From positions 77,227,429-77,291,428 of the forward strand of contig CM049312.1 of assembly GCA_026874595.1 (NCBI GenBank): a stretch of DNA of 64,000 nucleotides, read 5' to 3'. Under the pieces are notes generated by a model that made no database searches, was not told where the DNA came from, and saw nothing but the letters and a program-made list of their open reading frames with translations. Below, one piece after another: positions 1-13,099 of the stretch; the first letter of the stretch is position 1; every line of letters starts with the position of its first letter. Position numbers and translations under genes: made by a program. This stretch comes from Sipunculus nudus. Lineage: Eukaryota; Annelida; Sipuncula; Golfingiida; Sipunculidae.

Positions 1-38
1 GCATCCTAGTAAAAAATCTTTGTATTAAATATAAACAT

Positions 39-41
<3 letters not shown>

Positions 42-85
<44 letters not shown>
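42..85. repeat. (AT)n microsatellite
   Basis: Uninterrupted AT dinucleotide run of about 22 units. It directly precedes the agaccac-rich element that starts at 96. Confidence 0.95.
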
Positions 86-88
<3 letters not shown>

Positions 89-95
89 GAATATA

Positions 96-244
96 CAGTG
101 CAACCTGTCTGAAAGACCACCTATCTAATAAGACCACTTGTCCATTAAGATCACCTTTGAGTACACCAAAAGCATTATATTTGTTATAATGACCTATCAG
201 ACCAACTGTAAATTAAGACCACATTAATTTGGCCAGTCTCACTG
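96..244. mobile_element. Short MITE-like element with agaccac repeats
   Basis: The block opens CAGTGCAACCTGTCT, just after a TA, and closes ggccagtctCACTG, so the outermost bases CAGTG/CACTG are inverted and the inner bases are partly complementary. Between them the word AGACCAC or a close variant recurs about five times. A CAGTG end beside TA suggests a Tc1/mariner or pogo-type MITE. The right flank is TT rather than TA, so the target duplication is not confirmed. I remember similar agaccac repeats from mollusc genomes. No coding capacity. Confidence 0.4.
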
Positions 245-2455
245 TTGTTTTTATCATAAAGGCTTCACTGTGCAAGTATATGTAAAAGACATATTTACCA
301 TACAACTCTGAAACAAGAGACTCCTGATTCTTAAGGCTATAAATAAAGCTGATGTCTCCAGCCAGTGATAATAAACATTGCTTACTGTCCTTGTACATGT
401 GGGGCATTAGAGTTCCTACTGGATCAACCTTACAGTCGTTTTTATATGTGTTCGGCTCCAAATCATTCAATTAATTGATATTTTCTTCTGATAGATACAA
501 GAAATAAATTTTTGTACCCATTGAAAAAAAAAAAATCATTCATCTCTGCACTACATTTAGCCAAATATGAAGTACTATGTCTTTCATTAAGCAAGATTTA
601 GTTCAGATAAATGGCAGGTAAGTAATTGAGGGTTGGTATACTTTACTCTTTCTAACCAGGCATGCAGCTATACATTGTACACTGACAAGATGATTTAGTG
701 GCAATAAATAAGACTGTAATTTGATTGATGCATGGTCAGGCAGCAAATAGTAGAGTATATATAGGCTAAACTGTACAACTAACAGTTTAAGAAGCAAGAA
801 ATGAAGCACAGTTAAAACTAAAAACATACAATCCTATTTCCTTACCAATGGTAAACTGCAGCTATGCACAATAAATCAATCACTGTTAACAAGCTGCATA
901 TATACTCCCAACAAATCAACCAGTCCAAATTGACAGACCCACAAGTCTTCCTGACTTATTAAGTTCACTTTGGCATCTAAACAGCTCAAAGACTCGCCTG
1001 CCTATCTTTGTTTTGCCTCACGGATTCTGTATTTATGAAAAAAATCACAGAAGAAATTATTGGTCAACTGTTTCAGTTTCCAACTGTCATTCTGCTGGCA
1101 AAATTTCTGTCAAACAAAGGTGAATTAATATGTAAAAGGATTAAAGAATGTGTGCAGAAAATCAGTCATAAAATTGTAAAACCTGGTCTGGCTAACCTAC
1201 CTGGTAGCCAAGTAGGTAGTTTTTGCAATTGATAAATCCAGCTTTGTATGGTCAGACAGTGAGAGTCATATAATTTATTCCTTGATGTAGGAGGGATATG
1301 CTTTGACAAAGCTACTTGTATCCCTATTAATACAGAAAATAATTGGAGGACTTCTTGGAGCCCCGGGGGGTTCATAGCAGGAGCAGGCTTACAGCACTGT
1401 GTTAGGTTTATCAGGTTCATTCAGTCAGACATTGTAGTCTCAAAAGACTCTCGGTTCATTCAGGTCAGGATATCATAATCACAGGTTCCATTCAAGCATG
1501 GCATCGCTGCGGATACTAATTCTCAGTGCACTGCGGCCAGATCAGATTGGCCGAAATCCTGTTTTATTGGACTTCCCCTGTACAGAAAGGGGTGGAATAG
1601 ATGGATACGGAAAACTATTATAGACTGTCAGTTCTTTGTGGCAATTCTGTATGGCATATCCGAGGTAGCCACATTCACTGTTATAATGATTCCTCTGTGT
1701 GCCCAATACAAAAGCCAAAATTTTGTTATCTCCTGCTCTTTGGCTGCCGTCCAGCGTTTGCCTGTGTGAATGAAATACAAACATCACCAATGGAAATTGG
1801 GTTAATGGGTGTCTTGTTTTCAGGACATTCCGTGCTGTAATAATTTAAAACTTATTAGAGGATTTTTTGGAGTTCTCTTCCTTTTGAAACCTCACAATTA
1901 TGATTTAATTTCCTTCAATTTGTATAAATAAAATATGTCATTTCATCACTGAGTATGATTAAGGAACTTTAAAAGGCTCCTTGAATGTGTTCAGCATCGT
2001 CATAAAAATTAAGTCAGAATGAACAAAATTCTTTTTGGAAGAACTGCTGGTTTGAGGAAAAATTGAGATGCTGAAAATGGTATGTTCTTCAATCACTCTG
2101 ACTTTTCATACATAATGAGGAAATGTTATGTTAGTCTTTTGTTTTATTGTCTTTATGTTAAACAGATATGGCAATTAAAGTACACATTCTCTTAAATTCC
2201 TTCCCATAGGTAAACTTTGTACCACTATAAGTCAGTTAATAATTTCAAGTTGTAAAAGGGCTCTTCCTTGAATCAGCATAGCGAACACATCAAAAGAGAC
2301 TATATGCTAGCTCCTTTCTGAGCTCTACCTTTATAATTATGGCTCTTTTGTCACTCCTTCATGTTGCATATTTTATGTGCATGAAGGTAAAGATGCTTTT
2401 CTGTGATACGTACCTTATGTGAAAGGAGCCTATTCTGATATCTGATGTGTATGTC
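245..2455. other. AT-rich stretch, no gene recognised
   Basis: Only short open frames interrupted by stops on both strands, none with a recognisable domain. The 1500-1840 part is slightly richer in GC, but its overlapping open frames on the two strands contradict each other and match no family I know. Probably intronic or intergenic. Confidence 0.5.
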
Positions 2456-2740
2456 AAGGCCAAGATCCCAATCCAAACCAATCAGCTATTGGTCTAGACC
2501 AAATCCTGATCGGGATTCAGTCAGGCCTTAACCCCAATCGAGAATTGGGCTAGACCGTGGTTGGACCAGAGCCCTATCAGGGTTTAGGCTAGACTGAATC
2601 CTGATCAGGATTTTTCTGGACCAGTCGCCGATTGGTCTGGATCAATTTTTGATTGGTCCAGACCAAATCCCGACCATGATTCTGACCACCCAAATTCCGA
2701 TCAGGATCTTGTCAATCCCAAATCCTGATTCAGACTGTGA
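2456..2740. repeat. Degenerate array built from palindromes
   Basis: Two perfect palindromic words and their variants alternate: TTGGTCTAGACCAA (2489-2502) and AATCCTGATCAGGATT (2597-2612), with a one-mismatch form of the second at 2502-2517. Further near copies (gattggtctgg, ggtccagaccaaatc, ccaatcgagaattgg) fill the block. Because each word is its own reverse complement, the array reads alike on both strands and could extrude several small hairpins. Copies are diverged and spacing is irregular. Function unknown. Confidence 0.75.
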
Positions 2741-3244
2741 GTTGACATACCTTTAATACTAAATAATGCCTTCAGCAGGTACTTCTGGTTAAATTAAGGA
2801 AAATTCACCTTAGCCCTGAAAATCTAATTTTGTCATGATTAAAATTTTTAAGCCATGCCATACTTCAAACACATGGATTTAGTTGAACAAGTGATTATTA
2901 GTTGGACTGATCCCTGACATGAATTAATTAATGGAATAAAACTATACTGCTGCCTTTTGTGGCACATCTTATCCTTTGAAAAAATTTGAAATATGTCAAA
3001 TTAGATGAATAAAACTTTTCTGGCTTGTATTGCCTATATGCATCATGTATGTATGAATCAAAATTAACAAATTCTGTATCTGAAATAAACAAAACATTTG
3101 ATAAATATAAACAATTTAACATTAATTTGATAATTAAAAGAGGCTTAAATGGACAAGAAGTTGGCAAGAAGATACAGTTATGAGTCTGATCAGGGGTATG
3201 GGTAGCCATAACCCTCAACTGATTAGACAGGAAGTCATTTTCTG

Positions 3245-3300
3245 TGTTATAAATTGCAGATAGGGATTAAGGCCAGACTGAATCCTGATTGGTCTTGAAA
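3245..3300. repeat. Detached unit of the palindrome array
   Basis: Contains ggccagactgaatcctgattggtct, the same words as the 2.5-kb array, about 500 bp downstream of it. It is either a displaced unit or the other edge of a shared element. Confidence 0.5.
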
Positions 3301-3332
3301 CCATTGCCTTACTCCTGTAAACTTGAGTTAAA

Positions 3333-3557
3333 AAACAGTGGACCAGGCGCGATCAGAGGTGTCAACATAAACACAGCGTGTGGGATTCTGTGCCTGGCTG
3401 AACGAGCCACATCATCTAGCTGCCAATCATGAGATGCCCTGACTGACTTGGCCCCAAAAATGTAATACATGTTCCCGCTGGCTGAAACATCATGTGTGTT
3501 GTGGCTCACAATCGGACCTCCAGTCATGAGTCCTTGTAATATGGTAAACAGACACAT
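3333..3557 (-). other. Unassigned open frame, possible exon
   Basis: The minus strand is open for about 75 codons with a composition richer in GC than its surroundings. The peptide contains SHNTHDVSASGNMYYIFGAK. I recognise no family, signal peptide or membrane segment. Splice sites are not convincing. It could be an exon of an unknown gene, a decayed element or a chance open frame. Confidence 0.15.
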
Positions 3558-3559
3558 AT

Positions 3560-5584
3560 GGACTAATTACAAACACAAGGTACTGATACCATGTGTTGGG
3601 AAGGTTTTGCTGGGAAATTTTTTATAAAGAATAATTGAGCTGATAGTGTGAAGGAATAGGCATAATATTTTTTCCTGATTATGTCCCTTTAATATGTACC
3701 AGAGTAAGCCAGAATTCATGCAAGTTCCACACATTAAGCAGGTGAAAACTGGCTTTAAATAATGGAAAAGGAGAGGAAGTGTTGTTGGAGATTTTAAAAA
3801 TGACATGTTCATAATAAGTTCAGTGAGAATGTAAAGCTGGTCACTGAAAGTCTGTGTGATTTACTGAAGCATATAACTGCAAAAACTCTTTGTTTCAAAC
3901 ACAGTATAATCCAAGCAAGCAAGCATCGAGTCCCATTCATGTTTGCTTGGTGGGTCATGCAGTCTTTCAACAGACAGGGAACACTCCTGGCACAATCCAT
4001 TCTTGGAAATGTCATCGTGGTTGTGTTTGGGTTATGATTCATTACTGGTGGAGTCTGTTTTAATAATTAACAATTGATTGATGTCATCAATAATCAACCG
4101 TCAGTGACTTTGATTTTCATCCACCAGCAATTTTAGCAAAACTAATCTTGTTACCACATTGTTGTTGTAATCTCACTAATATCTCCCACGGATAATCTCA
4201 TCTCTCCCATGATTAAATCCCATATAATCCTTCATTACCTTTATTGCTAAATTAAAATCTTGATTAGTGACTGATGGAATAATTCAGAAATATCTGTCTG
4301 CTAAGTTTCCATTTATGAAAATCATTGTGAGTATATCATCAGGGCGGCCATGTTCCTAGCATTCCAATGGAAGGGCCGACTCTGGAAGAAAGCCCTTAAG
4401 ACAGTTTATGTGGAACGGATCACCTGGTGACCTTGATATAAGGGGTAGAAAATTAGCGTAGTCTGACCATACGCTGGAGACCTCATTGTTTATCGGACCT
4501 GATATGCTACCAGCCAGGGTCTGAAGCTTGGGCGGAGGATTTATAGCACAGAGACTGTCGTATAAATCAGGATTCTGTACAAACCTGGCCCAATATCTCT
4601 ATTCTAGACCAATCAGAAGAACAATAAAATACAAGAAACGTAGTTCTGATGAGAACTAAATACAATTGATTAGGGTTATTTATCCTGCAATTACCTGGAG
4701 ATTTTTATCATTTTGAATTATCTGTGTCAGATCATTTGTTTATTAGACATGAAGTTGAAGTTCACTTTTTATGGCAACAAATGCAGTTTTGGGGAATATT
4801 GGCAATTTATAATAATTTATTGGGTTCAGGGCCAAATACAGGATTTTTTTAAAAAGAATTTAGAGCAATAGGGAGGTTTATGCATCCCCTCCAAAAGTGT
4901 AGAAACTTTTTTGAAAATATTAAAGAGCTTACCATGAATGTGTTGCACTCGCAAAACTAATATAACCTAATGTTCTGAACTCATGACATGTGACAGGTCT
5001 ATGTGGACATCATATCTACCTGTCCTAATCATATAAAAGTTGTAAACTGACCGAGTAATGCGTTGTCTAAAATGCCTGTTTTGTCCTACATGGCTTCTTG
5101 TTGTTTTCCCATGCTCAATACTAATCTTGTTAGATAATGATGAAATAGCCGTTAAAAACAGCAAAAGTTATGGTAAATGCCGATAATCCAGTAGTACACC
5201 TGGTTCTGGTTTTAGCATGCAAGTTGCAGAGTCACAGCAAATATTTCAGATACATGTTTTTTATAGCAGAGTTAAATAGAATAAGACACATTTGATAGGT
5301 ATGTTTAATTCTCACTACAAGTTGAGAATGATCTTTTAACATGAATGGCACAATCTGGAGTTGTTTTGAAAACATAATGATGTGAAATCCAGCTCTGTTT
5401 TCAGTATTTAGAGCTTTGCTTTCAGTTTTCCAGATTTGTTGGTAAAATATCCACCAATGGGGTTTTCATTATTTTACATAGGATTTTACTGACTGAATGA
5501 CAGAAATTTTGCTGGAGGAGGAGTTCCCTAAGACATGGCATTCTGTGTTCATACTATCAGATTCATTAATTATATCTCTGCCAG
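3560..5584. other. Unique AT-rich DNA, no gene recognised
   Basis: No repeat family or gene identified. A moderately GC-richer patch at 4320-4640 includes a short inverted pair (AGCGTA...TACGCT near 4455-4475) but has no sustained open frame. Confidence 0.4.
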
Positions 5585-5955
5585 GTGGCCAGGGGTATCA
5601 TACTTTGCGTTTGGATTTTATTGTCAGCAAATTTATGCAAAAAGGTTCTGAACATATTCTGTGAAGGGTTAGGAAAACACCCATGGAACAATCAATTTAA
5701 TTTGAAGGTAATCTGAATAAGCATAAAAAAATAAAATCAAAGGACTCTGTCCCATTATTACATCTATTTCTTTTATAATAGAGCTGTTGATCAGTATTAG
5801 CAGGTGGCTTTGTACTGGAGGTGACCTGGGAATGGGTTGTTGAACTGTGACAGACCTACTAGACCTACTGATCTAAAGAACTTGTGTGTAGACCTACACA
5901 GCAAAGTCTCATGAGGATCATTCTAGCAGAGGTTTGATGTCTATGGCAACATCTT
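5585..5955. repeat. Dispersed repeat family D1, copy 1
   Basis: Matches 23515-23850 along its length. Shared landmarks in order: ggtatcata, gtca(g/t)caaattta, aaaacaccca, tggaggtga(c/t)ctggga, ggttgttgaactgtgaga-like, gtagacct-aca-cagcaaag, aggatcat, tttgatgtct. Copies differ by many substitutions and small gaps, so both are old. Ends are not sharply defined and no TIR was found. Non-coding. Confidence 0.7.
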
Positions 5956-7139
5956 GTTTATCATCTTAATAATGAAAAAAATGGGAAACAGTAGAACAAG
6001 AAATGTTGAAAAAGTGAAGACAGCAGGCAGATCTCTAATGGATAAAAACATGCCCCAGCAGGCATTCTGATTTAACTGATAGGGCATACCGAGTAGCGAC
6101 ACAAATCAGATAGAAAACTGCACTGCAATGGCTATTCATACTATATCAACGTGATATTGGTAAACACAGCTTGTAATCTTAACATAGGCTATGACTGAAC
6201 ACAAAATAGTATGTTAGATGAGAGTGTGAACCATAAAACTTATCTCTGTTGTACAGTCAGAAATTCAATAAAAATGTAGTGAGATTTGCCAATATGCTGC
6301 ATTATACCAGAATCTTTTTTGCACAAGGTGTGTCTTGTTTTAACAAGGTGTTTTGTTTGAAAGAATACAGAAATATTTAACAGTCAGGTTTATTCTGTAT
6401 GACATGATACCTTTTGGCAGTGGGATGTCATTAAAAAATACCCAAAATATGTCTTTGATATATGGCTAATGCTGCTTAGCTGACTCCTTTATATCTGATG
6501 GGCAAAACTGTTACCTGCCATCTTGTATTCCTGTGGAATAAATCTGTCAGCTTTTTCTGACTTTAAGATATAGTATATGCTACCTAGAAGAGTTTCCTTT
6601 AAATGTGATACTATACATTGGGCAACAATCAATCCACCCACCAGTAACCCTGGATTAGCCAAACACTTGGAATGGTTAAGAACTAGTATTGGCACGATAT
6701 TGGCTGTTTGTAAAGCCGAGGTGAAGTGTTTACTGGGCTTATCTAATCTGTGAGTGATAACAGCCATGGGCACACAGACCACGTAGAGTATACTTATATC
6801 ATTACAACATAAACACTGCAGCATACCCTGTGAATTAGCTGGGAAACTGCCAGAAGATTAGAACAGCCAGATACCAGTCCAGCCAGAGAAGGCATCGGAC
6901 TGGAGGTCTTGCAGTACTGCTTCAGTTTCCTACAGCTTTACTTGTCTGCATGGACCATCAGTACAGTAGTCTGTTCCACCATCAGGTGTTCATTAATTGA
7001 AATATATGAAATATTTTATTTGAGCAGAATGGTCAAATATTATCAAACGTTTGACACTAAACTGGATGAGAGATTTTTTTTTAAATTAATTTTTCTGTTG
7101 AAGGTAACCACCTCCATTTTTCAATCCTCGCTTAACTAA
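5956..7139. other. AT-rich DNA, no gene recognised
   Basis: The longest open frame is about 110 codons on the minus strand (6489-6824). It is hydrophobic in patches but has no recognisable domain or splice context, and I treat it as chance. Confidence 0.4.
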
Positions 7140-7490
7140 GTATGTACATCTGCTGAATTCCATTCTGGTTTAGGACAACATAACAGGGCAATAGTAAATG
7201 CTTACTCTCATTTTATATCCTGGTGTTTACCAGGCCTTGTGACTTCTGCACCTGCGTTCCCTGGTATGTAATCATCTCCACTGCTGGGCCATACCACTTG
7301 GGAACCCCCAATAGGCACACTCATTTGTGAGTGAAAGTGAATGGCACATTATTCACATTAAGCCTGCAGAGCACTTTCCTTGTGTGGGGGCTGACAGTGA
7401 AAATCTCACCGCCTCTGCTGAGGTTCAAACTCATAAATTTCCTACCTTAGAGTCCAGTTCTGTACCCCATGATGGCAAAGCCTTGTGGAT
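7140..7490 (-). mobile_element. tRNA-derived SINE, copy 1
   Basis: Read on the minus strand it begins with a tRNA-like head, including a B-box-like GAGTTTGAACCTC. The body carries ctctgcaggcttaatg, and the tail contains tggtatggcccagcagtgg. The same order is found at 25892-26250, with homology from tatgtacatctgc (7140) onward. RNA polymerase III promoter boxes followed by an unrelated body are the standard design of tRNA-derived SINEs. This copy is older and its A box is less clear than in copy 2. Confidence 0.7.
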
Positions 7491-8439
7491 GAGATCTCTT
7501 GACTTAATTCCATGGCTGTTGATTTTTGCTAGTTTCATAGATCAGTATCCAAAAGAAACATTTTTTTTTAAATTTAAATTCATCTTCATTGAGTAAAAGG
7601 TGCCCTTAGTTGACCATGGTACTCACCAACAAATAAGATCATCATTTTAGGCAATAATTATAACTGTTTTGTTTTTGATTAAAGTGTAATTTTTTGTTTC
7701 AAATAATAGACATAGATCAACTGATGCAAAATCTTGAGATTCTACAATATTCACAAAACAAGATGTTGTAAGTGTGGCCGAGGTCTGTACCTCAATCTTA
7801 GTTAAGGTGTATTTAAGGGTTTATATGTGTAAACACACAGCAACACACATTACTTTTGAATGTCATTTTCAGAAATTTTTTTAGAAATTCAAAATAAAAA
7901 TAATACATTTGAATATAACTTAATAGACATATTGACAAAAATAACAGATAAAATATATTTTAAAACATAAACTGTTGTAATGAAATCATTATTAAAGTAA
8001 ACAAGAGGCAGAAAGTTTAGGTTTTTGATCACAACATACTAATAATATTTGATCAAATCTCAAATTTTTCCTGACTTACTTTTATTTCTGTGTCATGATT
8101 AATCAAATATATAATATAAAACATCCAATTCAGTGACCAGAATATGTATCTTAGCCTAACAATGCAGTTTCAGTAATAAAAATTAATATGCACAGGCAGG
8201 TAAATGAAAAAAAAAAATTTCACTTGTTGTATGCATAATAATCTTATTTTTTAGGTCAAGTCCTGTTATATGTATGTGAGGCATATTGATTTAATTGTTT
8301 AGATAAGACAAATACATTCCATGCAAAGGTCACAAATACAATTTTCTGTATATGTTTGCTTGGTGGTCTTTTGAATCAATTCAGGTTCCTTAATTGAATT
8401 TTCTTTTTCCCCCCATGTACATACCTTAGTTTTCCCTTT

Positions 8440-8800
8440 AATTAGAAGCTTTTAATCCCAATGTTATTTCAACTTGATCTTTACCATGGTCATCCAATCT
8501 CAAAACTCTCAAGGGATAATGCAATCACCTGTAGCCATTATCAATGAACAGAACATCTCGACCTTGACTTTTGAATTGACCTTGACCTAGGTCATCCATT
8601 TTCTAAACCTCCAAGGAATAATGCGATATCCTTTAGTCATTATCAATAGATAGAACATCCTGACCTTGACCTTTGAATTGACCTTGGCCTAGGTCATCCA
8701 CAACAAGTTGCTGAACCACCAAGGGGTAATGTTCCTGTAGCCAATTATCAATGAACAGAGTATGGATATAAAAACAAGTGCAATTGCTATTTGCAATTAA
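8440..8800. repeat. 101-bp tandem repeat, about three copies, with AGGTCA half-sites
   Basis: Landmarks (tcatcca; aaggg(a)ataatg; attatcaatgaacagaacat) recur about every 100-105 bp. Units 2 and 3 carry TGACCTTGACCTAGGTCA or a close variant, which is three AGGTCA-type half-sites. The unit resembles the internal repeats of the Helentron-like element at 52.5-53.4 kb, so this may be a detached core of such an element. Confidence 0.7.
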
Positions 8801-9589
8801 AACAGCATCTTTACTCATCAACCAACCATTGCTGATTAGCTTAATTAGGAGCCAGATCATGAATATCATTTGCACATCCCTGCATGATGACTTAATTTAA
8901 TACTCCACACCAGCTATCACGGCAACAGGGCTTCCATTTATCTCGGGAGATTGGGTCCAGTCAACCAGAAGCAGGCTGTCTCCGTACCGAGGGTTTTGGT
9001 CTGATATGGTACAGCAGGGTGACAACCAGGAAACCAATCCTGCCAGATCTTTTGTTCTTAAGTCTCTAAAATTTATACCACTAACATGCCACATATATAT
9101 ATTTTATATATATGTGTGTGTGGACACAATCCCTGCCTGGTAAAGATGGTGCCCGGGAATGATGACTTGTTCATTGCTCCATGGTACTTTCTTTAAAAAA
9201 AAGGATGTCTTGAAATCAAGACTGCTGTAGCTGATCCATACACCATTTGCAAATACCTTTCACAAAAGGATACATGCCTTTGATGTCATTAATTGTTCTC
9301 AATGATGTGACGTCACAATGTTTCATAGATGGGCTTATGATCACATGGTATAATCCCTCATGGTAAAAAAATATTCTCTGAAACCTCATAGAATGGTCAT
9401 CCTGCGGTTATTTATACTGGGATTTACACCCAAATTAAATTTGCAGCACCAACCTGTACTTCAAATTCATCAATCAAACCAACAGTCATTCTTTAGATAT
9501 CTTGTGGATGTACACACAAAAAATAAAAAAAAAACAACCCTTGCCTCATGCTATGATAATAACCTGTGTTTTGCAAAGTCTTAATAAGG
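8801..9589. other. Gap with one unassigned minus-strand open frame
   Basis: 8894-9094 on the minus strand is open for 65 codons and ends in a stop. The peptide includes PRYGDSLLLVDWTQSPE. The base composition is exon-like, but I cannot name a family and see no good splice acceptor. The rest is AT-rich, with a small TA/TG run near 9096-9121. Confidence 0.2.
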
Positions 9590-10557
9590 CTCACTTCACA
9601 CAGGGCAAAAAACCATTCTTTCAACACAGGGCTAAAAACTGTTCTTTCCACACAAGGCTAAAAACCGTTCTTTCTACACAGGGCTAAAAACCGTTCTTTC
9701 TACACAGGGCTAAAAACTGTTCTTTCTACACAAGGCTAAAAACCGTTCTTTCTACACAGGGCTAAAAACCGTACTTTCTACACAAGGCTAAAAACCGTTC
9801 TTTCTACACAGGGCTAAAAACCATTCTTTCTACACAGGGCTAAAAACTGTTCTTTCTACACAGGGCTAAAAACTGTTCTTTCCACACGAGGCTAAAAACC
9901 TTTCTTTCTACACAGGGCTAAAAACCAATCTTTCCACACAGGGCTAAAAACCATTCTTTCTACACAGGGCTAAAAATTGTTCTTTCCACATGAGGCTAAA
10001 AACCGTTCTTTCTACACAGGGCTAAAAACCGTTCTTTCTACACAGGGCTAAAAACTGTTCTTTCCAACGAGGCTAAAAACCGTTCTTTCTACACAGGGCT
10101 AAAAACCAATCTTTCCACACAGGACTAAAAACCGTTCTTTCTACACAGGGCTTAAAACTGTTCTTTCCACACAAGGTTAAAACCTGCTCTTTCCACACAT
10201 GGCTAAAACTATTCTTTCCACACAGGGCTAAAAACCATTCTTTCCACACAGGGCAAATAACCATTCTTTCCACACAGGGCTAAAAACTATTCTTTCCACA
10301 CAGGGCTAAAAACTATTCTTTTCACACTGGGCTAAAAACTGTTCTTTCCATACAGGGCTAAAATCTGTTCTTTTCACACAGGGCTAAAAACTGTTTTTTC
10401 CACACAGGGCTAAAACCTGCTCTTTCCACACATGGCTAAAACTATTCTTTCCACACAGGGCTAAAAACTATTCTTTCCACACAGAGTTTAAAACTGTTCT
10501 TTCCACACAGGGCTAAAAACTGTTCTTTCCACACAGGGCTTGAAACTGTTCTTTTCA
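9590..10557. repeat. 26-bp satellite array, about 37 copies
   Basis: The unit ctaaaaaccgttctttctacacaggg repeats head to tail; consecutive GGGC words are 26 bp apart (for example 9681 and 9707). Variants (ccgttc/ctgttc/ccattc, tctaca/tccaca) are mixed, with more divergence toward the right end. The minus strand is open in long stretches only because three units make 78 bp without stops. No coding evidence. Confidence 0.95.
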
Positions 10558-11920
10558 AGTTGAGAGAAAGTGAACCAGTTACTGACATGTGGCTTGAGAT
10601 ACATTTATTGAACCAACCCTTGGGGACTGAATATTTACACTTGTACTTATAACAGGCTAGTCTTTCAGATTCTGATACTTTGTCTTTCTTAAGAAAGGTC
10701 CTTGACCTGAGAGGAAGTAGATGTGTGTAGATGCAGATAACATTGGAAAATGTGAGACAAGCTTCAGACATTGTTGATAGTTGGTTCCTGGCATTTCATG
10801 TGAGATGAGTTTATCACATTGCAATGTTACATTATGTATGCTGCAGTTTCGCTATTAGTGTGATTCATCCTGTTCATTTTGCACATGCACTTTGCATGCC
10901 ATGTGACCACACAGCTGACACTAATGTTCTCTGATTGAATTAATCCATTCCAGATACAGGGTAGTGCAATGGCTGGCCAAGCAGCCTTCAAGAAGCATCC
11001 AAGGTGACTGAGTGGTCCCACTCTAGCAATCGGCAGTCTCTGCCAAATAGTTCTTCAAGATCAAGGTGTTGCTTGTGGCAATAGCAGCTCTTTACAATCA
11101 TTGACATTAAATTGGCATTGTCATGCAGGCCTGCCAAGTTTTGTATTTGCTAGAACCACAAACTTTTCAATTTAGGATACATTTAGAAGTAAGTTATATA
11201 AGAAATGAAACTACTAGTCACTGTAGTCTGATTTTTCTGAGTTGTATGTGTTAACTTACAGCAAATTGTACTGGTTACTCTTTATACCCACCCCTGCATT
11301 ACTACAGTCCTTGAATCCCTCAAACCTGACCTACAGTGACCGTTATAAGTTCATCATGACATCATTTGCAAGGTTTAACATTTCTTAGTCCTATCTGGTT
11401 CAGCATTGTGTAATGACCCATGGATCACTTGTTATTCTCCAATACAAACAATAGACATGGGTGAGAACATAACCTCCTTGATGGTGGTAATAAATTCTTA
11501 TATGATCACTCTCTCCACTGATTGACTGAACCTGCCAGTCAGACGGAATATCTCACATTACATTATTGAACCTCCTGCTGAACCTTGCTCTCAGACAGAG
11601 GGAGGGTCAGCGATACGTCTACGCCATACAGATCACATTCACTACTGCAGTCTGTAATGGAAGCTTAATGGAAGGTTTTTTTAGGGACTTAATGTATCTC
11701 ATATCATTACTCTACTGGTGTATCTGACTAAGTGATTCCGTTAGTGCCCATCACTGAAAACGAGATGGAAGAAAATTTACCTTTATACAGTTTGTGAAGG
11801 ATACAGACAGCATTTCCATTTACTCAAAAAAAAAACCTCCAATATGATGTCCCATGCATTTCTGACTACTGATACTGGCATTGTTTGTTTCCCATTTCAC
11901 CAATATTATATCTATATGTA
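10558..11920. other. Unique DNA, no gene recognised
   Basis: No repeat or exon identified. A minus-strand open frame runs out of the 26-bp array into 10771 and is a by-product of the array. Confidence 0.45.
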
Positions 11921-11921
11921 T

Positions 11922-12056
11922 CTCTCTCTCTCTCTTCCTCTCTCTCTCTTTCTCTCTCAATCATTCTTTCCTTCTCTCTCTCCTCTCTCTCATTCTCTTG
12001 TCTTCTCTCTTTCCCTTTCTTCCATTTTCTCTTTCTCTCTCTCTCTCTCTCTCTTT
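11922..12056. repeat. Polypyrimidine (CT-rich) microsatellite
   Basis: Imperfect CT/TTC-rich run on the plus strand. It joins the TA/TG run that follows. Confidence 0.95.
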
Positions 12057-12101
12057 AAATAATATATTTATATATATTTATATATCTGTCTCTCTTTCTC
12101 T

Positions 12102-12173
<72 letters not shown>

Positions 12174-12188
12174 ATGTATGTATGTATA
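12057..12188. repeat. (TA)n-(TG)n compound microsatellite
   Basis: TATA-rich lead, an uninterrupted TA run of roughly 30 units, then TG and TATG units. Confidence 0.95.
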
Positions 12189-13099
12189 GAGAGTCTGAAG
12201 GGAGTTCATGTCAAATTTTGAGGATTCAGCCAGTGTAAATTAGGTTGAATAACTTTTTTTTCCATCTTTTACATCATGCATGACCTGTTGCTTTTGGCTT
12301 GTGAAATGCTGATGTACACGTATCAAGTTAAGAGTGGCAGAAGAAAACACAGAAAGACCGAGAATAGTAACGTTGCTTAGATCATACTTTTATACCTATA
12401 TGATACAGAAAATGAATTTGCAAATAAGGTTAGGTGACTGTTAAAAAAGTAGATACTATTTCTATCTTTGTTGATAAAGTCAACAGAGAAGACTGTTCCC
12501 AATATTCCATCACTCGGACACTGTAGTGTACATATGTGGTGTAGGGACACATGCACACACAGTGGTTACATCCCTAAGAGCTGGACCAGGATGGTGACAA
12601 ACAGACCAGAAAGTCTGGAGTCATTCTGTCTTTCTCAGTTCCTCAAACTTTCTCAGATCAGGGTCCTGAGGGATTACTTTGTTGGAAGAAACAATTTTAC
12701 TTGACCAAGAACTGGAAAGTCCCCAAGGTCTTATCCCTTTGATATATATCCATATACCATATATATTTTAAATTGTGTTTATGAACCAAGCAAAAATATC
12801 CTATTTATCTTTGCTATTATACCTTTGTAGGGTATAATATCGAAATATTGGAGCTTTTTTTTTTATCTTTTTGCTTGATACTCTAATGGTTAAAATGAAA
12901 GAAGAATTAGAAGAAAATTGGTGTGTATATTACAAGCTGAAACATTTGTTGAGTACTGGCATAGGTATTAAGCTTTTGACTTGCATATTTATTTATTTGA
13001 TTTCATTATTTATATACCACATTATTATAGCACTCTTTTCCTACATTGAGTATATTCAAAAGCACTTTACATAAAATTGCTCATAAATGCTACTGGTTA

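Noticed and set aside
9590-10557. CRISPR-like array of short direct repeats
   Set aside because: The 26-bp units abut without unique spacers, and the sequence is eukaryotic.
10073-10771. Minus-strand frames with a cysteine/tryptophan repeat peptide
   Set aside because: They arise from the 26-bp satellite; the unit is not a multiple of three and the peptide cycles through three phases.
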